Origin: Agapetus fuscipes
Taxonomy: Eukaryota; Arthropoda; Insecta; Trichoptera; Glossosomatidae
Direction: 5' to 3'
DNA length: 64,000 bases
NCBI GenBank assembly: GCA_951799405.1
Contig: OX637337.1
Coordinates: 13,576,347 to 13,640,346 of the forward strand
The position numbers and the translations under genes are program-made. Below the pieces are notes generated by a model, which saw nothing but the letters and a program-made list of their open reading frames with translations, had not been told where the DNA came from and did not search any database. This document shows, in pieces, positions 21,572-32,100 of this stretch (positions are counted from its first letter, which is position 1; each line of letters begins with the position of its first letter).

Positions 21572-24260
21572 TCAAATAAGTTTCATGTTCACCATATCTC
21601 TAACAACCCCATTGATCCTCTGCACATATCTGTTCGTCGACTTCTCAGAGCCAAACATCGTAACTTTTTTCATGTCGATGTCTTCGTCGAACATCTTTTC
21701 AAAATCTGGGGTGTCACCCTTCTCTCCAGCCATTATCGGAAGACCCAAAACAGCAGACAGCAACCCAAAAGGCAGGATTTTCTTCAAGTGATCCTTGTAA
21801 ACTGCTTTGGGATAGCACTCCTCAACGTTGATCTCCATCAGTGTAAGTTTTTGTCCCAAACTGTTATGGTAATGATCCAGCAAGGCATTGAAGTGCTTTT
21901 GGCGCAGAGTCTCGTCCGTGCTGGTGAAGATCAGATTGGCTAGATCTGTGATTGGAGACGCGCAACGCAAGATTTGGAAATCTAGAAGTTTGGCTTCAAT
22001 TGGTTCACCATTCTAAAACAGAAAAGGAATTGTGTAAGAAAGTTGTTTGTTATTTATGGAATGCTTCTAGGGAACGTATACCTACCCAATAGCTCAAACG
22101 CAAAATAGTTATTTATGCCACTGCCTAGTAATGATAGCCTTTGTAACACGAGTGTTACAAAGGCTAATAACGTGCAGTGGCATACAATATTTTTTCTACG
22201 ACCATGAAACAAATAACAAAATAGTAAATAATAATAGTCATTATATTGTACTCGTCCATTTGAAGTAATTAAAACCTTACTTTTGTCAAAACGTGTAATT
22301 TATCATTCCCTTCGATTGACTAATCTAATTAAAGTGGCAAAGATATATTACATTTAGGATTGATATTTAATTCATGCCTACAAGCAGACACATGATAAGA
22401 CGGCATGTATAAGCTCGCGCTTATACATGCCGCATATAAGCTTAAACATTCAAACCCAAAACTCAAATAAACATATTCACTACAACTGTATTGGCAAAGT
22501 GAACCAAGTTTTTACAGCATAGGTGTTCAACCTCATAAATACCCACCTATTAGCCAAGTAACTATTTGAGTTTGTTTATTTTTTGCGTTGAAAATATATT
22601 GTATTATTTTCGTTTCAAGCCTTTTGTTTTCTTTTGAAAAAAGGAAAGCTATAATTTAAAGTATTTCGATAAATAAATTCGATGTATTTTAGCATTATTA
22701 AAAAAAATTATTTTACTCTACCCATAAAATATATTTATTTTCATCTGAACAGGGCTAGAAGTCTCATCACCACGGTAATTCCTACCTACCGAATATCGGT
22801 AATTCCTACCTACCGAATATCGGTAATATTTGTATGAAGGCTAATCAGCTGTTCACTTGCGGCCATCTTGGATTGACAGGTCTTCATCCCCCCATACAAG
22901 GTTGATATTTGAAATAAAAAAATGGTTTCATTTCTGACAATGCGCATGCGCACATTCTCATTTCAACACGATTACCCGTTGCGTAATGACCATTACGCAA
23001 CGAGCTGTAGAAATGTATGGCATTGTGATTGCATTAGCCGTTTTGTATTTAGTAAATTACCAAATGGGAGTAGAAAAAACATTACTTCTCATCGGGAAAA
23101 AAAAAGTCCATCTTAGTTGGTGTTGTTATGAGAAATGATGTAAGAAAAAGAACTATTATCCATATTATTTCGAAAGACAAAAATTACAAACTCACGATTA
23201 AATATTTGTGCCAATAGGCACACGAAATAATTGCGAAACGTTCTAGCATTTTTTAAATAGATTTGTTCAATATATTTATTAAGAGGAATGCAATTCACCA
23301 ACCTATTTTGCCTGGCCAAAAACAGGTATTAATATTATTAATTAATAATTCGATTAGTTTTTGGCAACCGCAGAGACTTCTTTAGTTGATGTTAAAAGGT
23401 TCTAAGATTTCAAAGCTTTTAGTTGTGTGGAGAGGCACAGGTTTGTTCAAAATAAGAGTATTCAAAATAATTACCTCATATTTGTACATGATATTGTTGT
23501 TCCAAGAGTCACCGTGGCAAAGAACGCTGTACGGATGAACTGTCCTAGGAGTGATGTAGTAAACAAACTTGCCAAACATGTCCTTGCAAGCCTCCATCAC
23601 CTTAGCTTTGTGCATCTCATCCTGTAACACCTCTATGCACTTGTCCCTGGACAAATTCAGAAACTCTGATTGATCCTCCTTGAAATCCACCACAGACGCT
23701 ATTTTCGCAAACTCTGCGTATCGTTTTGGATTCAACTTTTTTAACAAAAAAGACATGGCGTGGAAGTTTGCCAAACCTTCTATAGCAAGCTTCAAATGGT
23801 TGTAATCCATGGGAGTTAGTCTATCAGTCATTTGGAATCCCTTTTCAGCCAAGTCTTCCATCAAAAGGAACTCCTTCATATTGGCATCGCTTGCCTTGTA
23901 ACATTTGACAGGTGTGAACTTCATCCTTTTTGGAATCAGATATTTCTTTTCCAGCTTGCAATAGATTGGGAACAGATCATTGTAAACCATAACTTCTTTT
24001 TTGTACAATGGGACCACAGGGAAGTTATCCCTCATGAGCTTAGAGAAGGGCGGGACTTTGAGGATCAAATGCAGCTCCTCTGGGTTCCCATTCTCTTTGG
24101 TTCCTTTCACTTTGATTCTGTACAGCACACCCATGTAGTTGTCACCCATGGAAGAAGCCGCACTCACGTCACTTTCGTAATTTTTAAATTTATGTTCTTT
24201 TAGAAAGGCGCTGAGAACCTTTTCCATGTTATCTGGTAGTTTTACTCCTTCTGCACTCAT
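21572..24260 (-). CDS. EcKL gene B, ecdysteroid kinase-like, two exons
   Basis: Predicted kinase of 408 residues; exon 1 is 24260-23475 (262 codons), exon 2 is 22012-21572 (146 codons plus stop). Donor is gag|gtaatt and acceptor ttttag|aat, phase 0. Visible: SSMGDNYMGVLYR at 36-48, lysine in LILKVP (K68), LLMEDLAEKGF, catalytic HGDSWNNN at 249-256, then after the intron NGEPIEAKLLDFQ with D273. Phe replaces the Trp after this Asp seen in the other three genes. The C-terminus, NGVVRDMVNMKLI, is near the family norm. Exon 2 corresponds to exons 2 and 3 of gene A without the second intron. The intron (22013-23474) carries a family C copy, an M repeat with an opposite-strand small ORF and an N fragment. 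Substrate unknown. Confidence 0.88.
22320..22562 (-). repeat. Family C repeat in the intron of EcKL gene B
   Basis: taattaaagtggcaaagata to cacctattagccaagtaac. It contains a small inverted duplication of the 'cggcatgtataagc' segment (22398-22440). Confidence 0.6.
22822..23100 (+). repeat. M repeat, copy 1
   Basis: About 270 bp shared with 53716-53975 at roughly 95% identity, including 'aatcagctgttcacttgcgg', 'catcttggattgacagg' and 'catacaaggttgatatttga'. Contains the hairpin cgttgcgtaatg/cattacgcaacg. Confidence 0.75.
22986..23138 (+). CDS. Small ORF in M repeat, putative 50-aa membrane peptide
   Basis: ATG at 22986 opens 50 codons. The first 31 are shared with the copy at 53884. Residues 10-25 (MYGIVIALAVLYLVNY) would form one membrane-spanning segment. 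The two copies differ at four bases in this part, all third-codon-position and synonymous. After codon 31 the copies diverge (TLLLIGKKK here), so the true 3' boundary may be a splice site. Not recognised; it might instead be a chance ORF in a repeat. Confidence 0.35.
   Translation: MTITQRAVEMYGIVIALAVLYLVNYQMGVEKTLLLIGKKKVHLSWCCYEK
23278..23365 (-). repeat. Family N fragment
   Basis: gaggaatgcaattcaccaac and aaaacaggtattaatatt match 17970-18050. Confidence 0.55.
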
Positions 24261-24784
24261 TTTGATACAATTTTTTTTGTTATTAAATTACAAATCTTGA
24301 CTTTTCGAAGCAGCAGCAATGTAACAATTGACAGAAATATTTTAATATTGAAGCAATTATCAAAGAATGAGATTATTTTTGTGCTAATCTTTTGATTGCG
24401 AGATTGGAGTTACGCAAAAGGGTATAAAATATCATTTTGAATTATTGTAATCTGAGCACACGTAATTTTATGACTTTGAAATTCAAAAATAGAGATATCA
24501 GATGATTTTGAATCTTTTACATAACTCCACGACCAGCTGGCTTATGAACAAAATATATTGAAAATGAAAATTAACACATTTACGGTCATCTAATTGAACT
24601 GAAGTTTTGAACCTTGACTTGATCGCAAAAACAATGCATTCTAATGCAATTATTCCTCCGTCATTTTGGCCACCGTTGCAAGAGTCATCAAAGGTGTGAT
24701 GTTTTGATGGGTAAACATATTATTCTGGTAAGGTTTCGGAATGGTTCAAATGTTTAGATAAAAGATTTAATTTTTGTCCGATTC

Positions 24785-25400
24785 CTAGCTTAGCTGGTAG
24801 AATGCTTGCATTCCACGCCAAGAACTCAAGCTCGATTCCCACCGAGGGTGTTAGAAATGATCTCCCATTTCGGTGTGTACTCGTATTCTAAGCCCAAAAT
24901 AAAATACCGGTAAGAGAACCGCAAAGGTACCAGTAAAATTAACCGGTCCGTAGTTCAATAGTAACATTTCGGACTCGTAAATGAAAGGTTGTGGGTTTGA
25001 ATCCCGGCGGAGCACAAAAAATATATCGTTTATATTTTCAAATTTGCTCTTCGCTAGGTTGAAAAATTCATCAACCTTTACCAAAGACCGGTCCTCAAAA
25101 GGTCCACCCAGCCTTACAGCAACTGGGTCTAGCTTGAGAATTGGCACTTTCTACAGTGACAACCAAGCTCGCAGAGGGCTCTTGAGGTGTGATACACACA
25201 AAAACAGCGCTAACCAAATAAATCAGCCTAAAAAAAAATACTTAGCCTTCACAAGAAATGACTACCAGCCCCCTGGGTAACTGGGAAACCCCGCTTTAAG
25301 TGAAGTGGATGTAGATTCAACTTGCCACATACGACTTCTTCGGGGCAACGCGGCAAGAAGTTACACTTTATGTATGGCTAACTTGCGTTTTTTTTTCATT
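24785..25400 (+). repeat. SINE-A copy split by a SINE-B insertion
   Basis: SINE-A head and body 24785-24941 (tagctggtagaatgcttgc, tcgattcccaccgaggg) resume at about 25228 (cttagccttcacaagaaatg) and end at 25395. Confidence 0.7.
24942..25225 (+). repeat. SINE-B, full length, nested in SINE-A
   Basis: Head ccggtccgtagttcaatagt with B box gggtttgaatcccggc; body ttgctcttcgctaggttg; 3' end gaggtgtgatacacacaaaa. Confidence 0.8.
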
Positions 25401-25914
25401 CTTACTGAAATTGTTATCCAATGTGTTATTTTAAAGACACAGGAAACACGTATTAAGAGCCCTTTATACCCTAAATCTGCCGTTTTTGTTTCTTACACTT
25501 TATGGTCTAATGAAAAAAATCTGGCATGTTTATTAATTTTTTATCTTAATTATAAAGTTAAAACAAAATATAGAACTTAAAAATTGGCATCACAAAAAAA
25601 TATTTAAAAAAACACGTTTTTGTTCACATCTTTAGCTATTTTTTCGTGCGTGCTATATTTTGGAAAGATTATTTTTCTGTCTAATTACAGAACTATACAT
25701 TTTTTAGTGAATTATGAGTAAATATGGAAAAACTGTGCTCTTTGATTTAATTAAAATTTAATTCATGAGAAGTTTCAGTTTCTCCATATTTACTCAAAAA
25801 CTATTGACATCATAGAAAAATTGGGCTGATATTTCACCAAACAATGTATACTTCTGTAATTAAAAAGAAGAAAAAAAAATACAAATTATAGCACACACGA
25901 AAAAATTGCTAAAT

Positions 25915-26157
25915 AATCTATAATCTAAGTTGCAAGGATATATTCATTCAAAGCTCTCAGATGTATGCCCACAAACAAACACGTGTAGTTCGCGCTTACA
26001 AATGCTGATTGTGTACTTACAAATAAAATCCAAACCTTAAATGAACATAAGCCCTGCAACTCTTGCCGACATTCCCTGAAACAGGGGTGACATTGGCAAA
26101 GTAGACCATTTTTTACAGTATGGGTGGTCAGCCTCATACCAACCTATAAGTCAAGGA
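25915..26157 (-). repeat. Family C repeat
   Basis: Starts aatctataatctaagttgca and ends cctataagtcaaggaat; nested in the 25457-27084 element. Confidence 0.75.
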
Positions 26158-26298
26158 ATACGAGTAATAAATAACATTTAAGTATGAAAAAAAAAAAAAA
26201 AAAAAAAACAACAACAACAACAAACCCTTAAAAATAAATCTTTACAAAAAAGTCAAAAATTTCATATGCAAAAAATGTAGCAAACTAATAAACTAACA

Positions 26299-26877
26299 TT
26301 ACAAATCAGCATTGCAGATTAGCCGCCACTTCTTCCTGTCCTTGCATACTTCTTTCATTTCATCCAGAGTCATAACCTTTTTCATACAAGCTCTTCTTTT
26401 ATTATGACTCTGGATATCCCATTCACTCGCTATTTCGAAAATTTGGTCCATCCATACCTTTCTCGGTCTTCCTCTTCCACGACATCCATCAATTCTTGCA
26501 GCATACACTTTCTTCGTCAGTCTTTCCTCATTCATTCTCTCCAAATGTCCAAACCATCTAAGTATACTTCTTTTAATCTTTACTTTCACACTTTCTCTTA
26601 CACCACATTCCTCTCTAACAAAATCATTCCTCATCCTATCACTCCGTCTTTTTCCAATCATACTTCTTAAGTAGTCCATTTCCACTGTATGGACTTTACT
26701 AATCTCACTTTCACTCACCGTCCAGGCTTCACTTCCATACATCAGAGTGGGCACTAGTATACCACCGTGCACCGCCAGTCGAACATTTTTTAAAAGTTTC
26801 TGGTTCTTGGCGATGCTAGCGGTAGCACCCAGTACGCACCTGCCTTTCATTATTCTTCTTTCAAATTCACCGGTCAA
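26299..26877 (-). pseudogene. LINE-1f reverse transcriptase C-terminal region, open 192 codons
   Basis: Encodes YGSEAWTVSESEISKV, DYLRSMIGKRRSDRMR, LRWFGHLERMNEERLTKKVY and a basic GRGRPRKVWMDQI tract. This is the region after the RT domain in several non-LTR retrotransposons. No RT catalytic motif is present, so it is a 5'-truncated insertion. Sister copies are at 57883-58543 and 55540-55775. Confidence 0.75.
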
Positions 26878-27349
26878 ATGTGAAAACCGGCTAAAAATGT
26901 GAAAAAAACGTGTTTTTTTTAATATTTTTTTGTGGTGCCAATTTTTAAGTTATATATTTTGTGTAAACTTTATAATTAAGATAAAAAATAATAAACATGC
27001 TTGACTTTTTCACTACTGTAACTTTTTTGCTAAGACCATAAAGCGTAAGAAACAAAAACGGCAGATTTAGGGTATAAAGTGCTCTTAAGTGATAAATGAG
27101 CCTCTATCCAGGGTACGCGACTGCTCTGGCCACACCTAATGCAAAGGCGGCATCGATACAAATTTTATATGTGTACTATGACGTCATAATTTCAGATAAA
27201 TCAGTAAATGTGAAGTATGATTCATTTGAAATTATCTTAATTGTTGTTTACCAAAAAAGGCAACAATAAAATTATAATTATTTTGATTGCAAAATGGCCG
27301 AATGATAAAAAATACATCTATAATCTAAGATTCTATGTTGGAATGATAT

Positions 27350-27741
27350 TGTTATGTAAATAGTCAAAGTACAAATATTTTAGGTGGGTAGATAGGTATA
27401 GGAAATAATTATGTTGGTACTCGTAGTTTTTGAAATCTTCTGGATCATAATAAGTATCTACCTACTGGAAGATGATAGAACAGTCTAGCAAAAATGTGTT
27501 CTCCATAGTTCTACCTTCTCAGTATAAAAGGGCGCAAGTTGTTTGCACCGTAGTAGTGTACCTTCAATCTCTTACCAATACAGTCATCAAATTAGATCAG
27601 TGAACCAAAACCAGTAAAAATAAATCCAATTGTAATGAAATAAATGAAAGAGTAAAAATAAATGTAATTGTGTAAAATAAATAAGTAAAAAGAAGAATAG
27701 AGTCTCATCTGAAAAGTTTCCGAACCCCAAAAATCGTAACA
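27350..27741 (+). mobile_element. Solo LTR, 392 bp
   Basis: Begins TGTTATG and ends CGTAACA (inverted TGTTA/TAACA) with ATAT on both sides as a 4-bp target duplication. It contains a TATA box (agtataaaaggg, near 27523) and several aataaa signals, the usual LTR layout. Strand is taken from TATA-to-poly(A) order. Family not assigned. Confidence 0.72.
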
Positions 27742-27776
27742 ATATATTAACATTTGAAATTCATATTAAGTGCATG

Positions 27777-28075
27777 ACCGGTCCGTAGTCCAGTGGCAAC
27801 ACTTCGGACTCGTTAAATTTTTGGACTCGTTTGTGGATTCGAAGCCCGGCGAAGCACAAAAAATATACCATTCATATTTTCAAATATGCTCTTCGTTGGA
27901 TTGTAAATTCATAAAACATTTACCAAAGACCGGTCACTAAAGATCCACCCAGCCTTACAGCAACTGGGTCTTACTTGAGTATTGGCGCTTTGTAGCGACG
28001 ACCAAGCTTGTAAACACCTCTGCGGCATTACAACAAGTGGCATAGACCCCAAGAGTCTCTAAAATATAGGGGTCT
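27777..28075 (+). repeat. SINE-B head with a different 3' tail, nested in family C
   Basis: ccggtccgtagtccagtggc head and the shared body to 'gaccaagcttgtaaa', then a tail unlike other copies (cattacaacaagtggcatag, tataggggtctcccgcac). Confidence 0.7.
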
Positions 28076-28421
28076 CCCGCACAGGATTTCTTTTAAAAAA
28101 TGCCCGCAAACAGAAGCGTGTAAGTTCGCGCCTACAAATTAAAATTCAAACCCAAAATGAACATAAACCTTGCAACTTTTGCCGACCTTCCCTGAAAACA
28201 TTTTTTACATTACGGGTGGTCGGCCTCTTACCGACCTACAAGCATAAGTCAAGGAATTACTTACCTACTTAAAATAAAATTATATAATGCTTTTTATGTC
28301 AAGTATGAATATTTTTAATTCAACAAGCGTGTAACAACAAATACAATGTACAATAAGGCTTAAATATGTGAACACATTTAAAAATTATGTTATTGTAGGT
28401 ATGTTTATAAGTCTATATAAC

Positions 28422-28650
28422 AATCTTTAATCTAAGTTGCAAATATATATAAACATTCAAAGCCCATATCAAATGCATGCCGACAAACAAACACGTGTAA
28501 GTTCGCGCTTACAAATTAAAATCCAAACCTCAATTGAACATAAACCCTGCAACTTTTGCCGACCTTCCCTGGAACAAGAGTGACATTGGCAAAGTGAGCC
28601 ATTTTTTACAGTATGTGTTGTCAGCCTCATACCAACCTATAAGTCAAGGA
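28422..28650 (-). repeat. Family C repeat
   Basis: tttaatctaagttgcaaata to accaacctataagtcaagga. Confidence 0.75.
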
Positions 28651-29145
28651 ATAAGGTAAGTTAGTAGGTAATACTTATTTTTCTATCACAGAATGATAAT
28701 AATCAGATATAAAACTATCCCATTCCCAATGTTTACGCACAATTTACATTATTTTTTGCTATATGAGTTTATACATGAAATTTTCTCAGCGAGAAAATCA
28801 GATCGGAATTTTTATCAAAAAATACATACATGGGTGCTGAATGAAAAGGATGCACTTATGTCAATCATTCGTGTTGGTTGTATTTTTAATCAGTTCAAAA
28901 TCACATAAGCTAACGTTGAAAATACCGGGCGGTAAGTAAGTTAGATTAAATTAAAGTTTAGGAAAGATTACAATTTCGACTCAATGAGGTTTTTTTGGAA
29001 GCATGAAGAAATTACTATTACTATGACGTCGGATACGACTCCCAGGAAAAGTAGAAATCCGTTTCTTCCTACACCACAATTCATAAAACACATTTTTAAA
29101 TCTTTATAAAATGCCTAACGACCGTAATTTTAATTTAAATTACTT

Positions 29146-32100
29146 TTATAGTACTCCGAAACTGATAAAATCCTCAACCAATTCTTCAACTCTAGCTTTG
29201 AATCTTTCTATGGACTTCTTCTCCGTCAGAGTGAAATCACTCAATTTGAAGTCATCTTTACCCAATATAGCCTCGATGTCCATGGAGTCCTGGTTTTCAC
29301 TCAGAAAGATTGGAGAAGTAATCAGAGCCATGGACAAGCCGAATGGAAGAATCCTTTGTATGTGTTCTTCAAAAACATTCTTAGGATAGAGCTCTTCAGG
29401 TTTGCACTCCATCTTTACGAGATAGCTTGAGAGGTTCTGGTAGTAGAAATCCAAGAGTTGTTGGTAGTGCTTCTTCCGAAGGTTTTGGTCCACGCTCGAG
29501 AACAGGACGTACATCAGATCGATGGCTGGAGTGGCATTCTTCACGAGCTGCCAATCTAGAAGACGAAGATCCACTGGTTCCCCATTCTGAAAAAAACAGC
29601 CTTTTTTTTACTCAAGCTTTTAATAAACATGTAAGGAAAAAAAATGGGCGTAACGAGGGAAGCACAAGGCAGAGAGTCCTGGAGGATTGTGGTGCGGGAG
29701 GCCCTGAGCCTTCAAGGCTTGTGAGCCGAAGAAAGTAATTTAGTAAAGCAAGGAAAAACAAAAAGTGACATACGGCAAGATAGAGATTCGTAACTTCAAA
29801 ATAGTATTATGTACGCATAGTTTGAAAATGCACTATTTAGCGCTACGCACTGCAATCAGCTTGACTGTCAAATGTGTATGTTTAAAAATTCTGTAAAAAT
29901 ATAAAAGTTCCCTGAATCCATTTTTACTTACAATGGGTGACGTCACATAGCCGATTTTTATTGTGCCGACTCCATTATTTTGGTAAAATGCAGAACAATC
30001 ACCTGAGAAAGTCTTGTAAAATAGAGGGCAGAATAAGCGGAGCAGATCCTGGAGGAGATCTTGCGGAGACCATGTTACCTTTTTTCGCAAATCCGGCATA
30101 TCGCCCCTTTATGCGTAACGGAGAAGCCCATCCCCCCCTGATGTCTTAATGAAAATCGTCGAGCGGGTGTAGTGGGTACGCGGAGGGGGTAGACGGTAGG
30201 CGCAGATTTTAGAGAACTATCGCCCCCCTATAGCTCCGTCGCCCCTTAATAATTTTCCTTAGTAATTTCCACCGTCCCGTACGGTGTAGAGATAGCTGGA
30301 CGTCCGCAATAGATGAGCCGTATCAAGTTTTTTTTTACACAAATCAAAGGATCAAGAAAAATATGAAGAAGAAATTTCGATGAGAAATATAACGGTTTGT
30401 ACTCCTGATACAGAACATACCTACGTACCTACATATTTGCAAATTTATTAATTGGTTCTTCCTTACCTACCTCTCAATAATGAGGTCTCCTGAGAATACA
30501 TTTTTACAGCTTCGTGTTTTCATTCATCTTTTTTTATGTTTCTTACATCGGAGATATGAAATAATTCTACTAATGCTTGGAGATGATATCAACAAGTAGG
30601 TACAGCATGAAGATATTGTAAATCTATTTCAAGAGAAATGAAGGACATTTTCGTTGAATGTTAATGCCTATTTACTTTTCAATTACCTTTTATTCCTTAT
30701 CTTTTCTTTTTGACGAGTTAAAGCAAACACAGGAGTTCTATTTTTAATAAGTATTTTTAGTTTCGAAATTTATTTGTAATCCCTGAAGAATTTACAGCAC
30801 CTGTAAGTGTCTTTGTACTGTGCAGTATGCATAGCATGCCTACATCTGAGTCTATGTACTGTGCAGTATGCATAGCATGCCTACATCTGAGTCTATGTAC
30901 TGTGCAGTATGCATAGCATGCCGACATCTGAGTCTATGTACTGTGCAGTATGCATAGCATACCGACATCTTCAACCTTGTTCTTGATTGCATAAATCGAA
31001 AATGTAAGTATATTATGCTAGAGAGTGATTCACAGTCATTGTGCAGAGAGGGTGTCTCCCGAAGACGTTAGCTACGTCGCTAACGAAACGTCGATAATAC
31101 TGAGGGTTCTCTTATAACGGTTCGTCTTATATCCAAGTAATAAATTTTAACTGTGTAGCTATTATTATTGTAAATATGTGCTGTTCTTGCTACGACGAGC
31201 TCAAAAGGATTACCTTGGATAGGGAGGAATGGAGAAAAGGATGAATCAACATCTCTGCAAACGATTCCTAGGATTAAAAAACATAAGCAGACACGTCTTA
31301 TTTCGAGCTTTCGCAGGCCATCGGTTGAGATTTGAGAATCTGGAGCGCTCTGGATGTTTATAAGCATGAGTGAATGATTATACAATAAAAGCATTAAGTA
31401 TGCATGATAACGTGAACAGCTATTGCAAGGTTTGTTTATGATAAGTGTGTACATAACTACGAGCAAGGTTTAAGACACAAATATTCCAAAACAAATAGCA
31501 GTGATAACAATGCCCTTAATTAGTGATCGAGAATCTTAAATATTTTCTTAAAACAGGGGTGAAGTTCTAAGGTACAATCTATATAACATGTACCTATATC
31601 AATCTATAATCTAAGTTGGAAAGATATCTCAACATTTAAGATTCATTACAAATGCATTCAACAAAAGCAGACACGTAATAGTTCGCCCATACACATGCTG
31701 CATGTGCACGAGAAAAATAAAAACTCAAATCTTAAATGAAAATAAACCTTGATCTTGCCAACCTTCCCTGGAACAGCGGTGAACAAATTTTTACAGTGTA
31801 CATGGTCAGCTTCATACAATCCAAAAAGTCAAGGAAAGAATGATCTAAATCAAATTGCAATAGTCAATCTATGATCTATGATAATCTATAATCTTAGTTG
31901 CATAGAGTGGGCATAACAACATATAAAATTTATTTTAAGTGCATGCTTACAAACAGACACGCTTACAAATGCTGGATGTGTACTTAGAAATTAAAATCCA
32001 AACCTCAAATGAACATAAACCCTGCAACTTATGCTGACTTTCCCTGAAACAGGGGTGACATTTAGCAAGTTGGCAAAGTGAACCATTTTTTACAGTGTGA

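Larger units (their letters stand above)
25457..27084. mobile_element. Palindromic TTAA-flanked element, copy 1, with nested insertions
   Basis: Left arm 25457-25620 (ctttataccctaaatctgcc, tttcttacactttatggtc) is inverted at about 26890-27084. TTAA flanks both ends (25453-25456, 27085-27088). The same element without insertions is at 47491-48071. Inside: a family C copy (25915-26157), an A-rich tract with CAA repeats (26184-26225) and a LINE-1f C-terminus (26299-26877). TTAA duplication suggests piggyBac-type mobilisation (inference). Confidence 0.7.
27312..28258 (-). repeat. Family C repeat split by a solo LTR and a SINE-B
   Basis: C sequence appears in three blocks: 27312-27349 (atctataatctaag..gatat), 27742-27776 (attaacatttgaaattcata) and about 28076-28258 (gcccgcaaacagaagcgtgt to ctacaagcataagtcaagga). 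Joined, they give one minus-strand copy. Confidence 0.7.
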
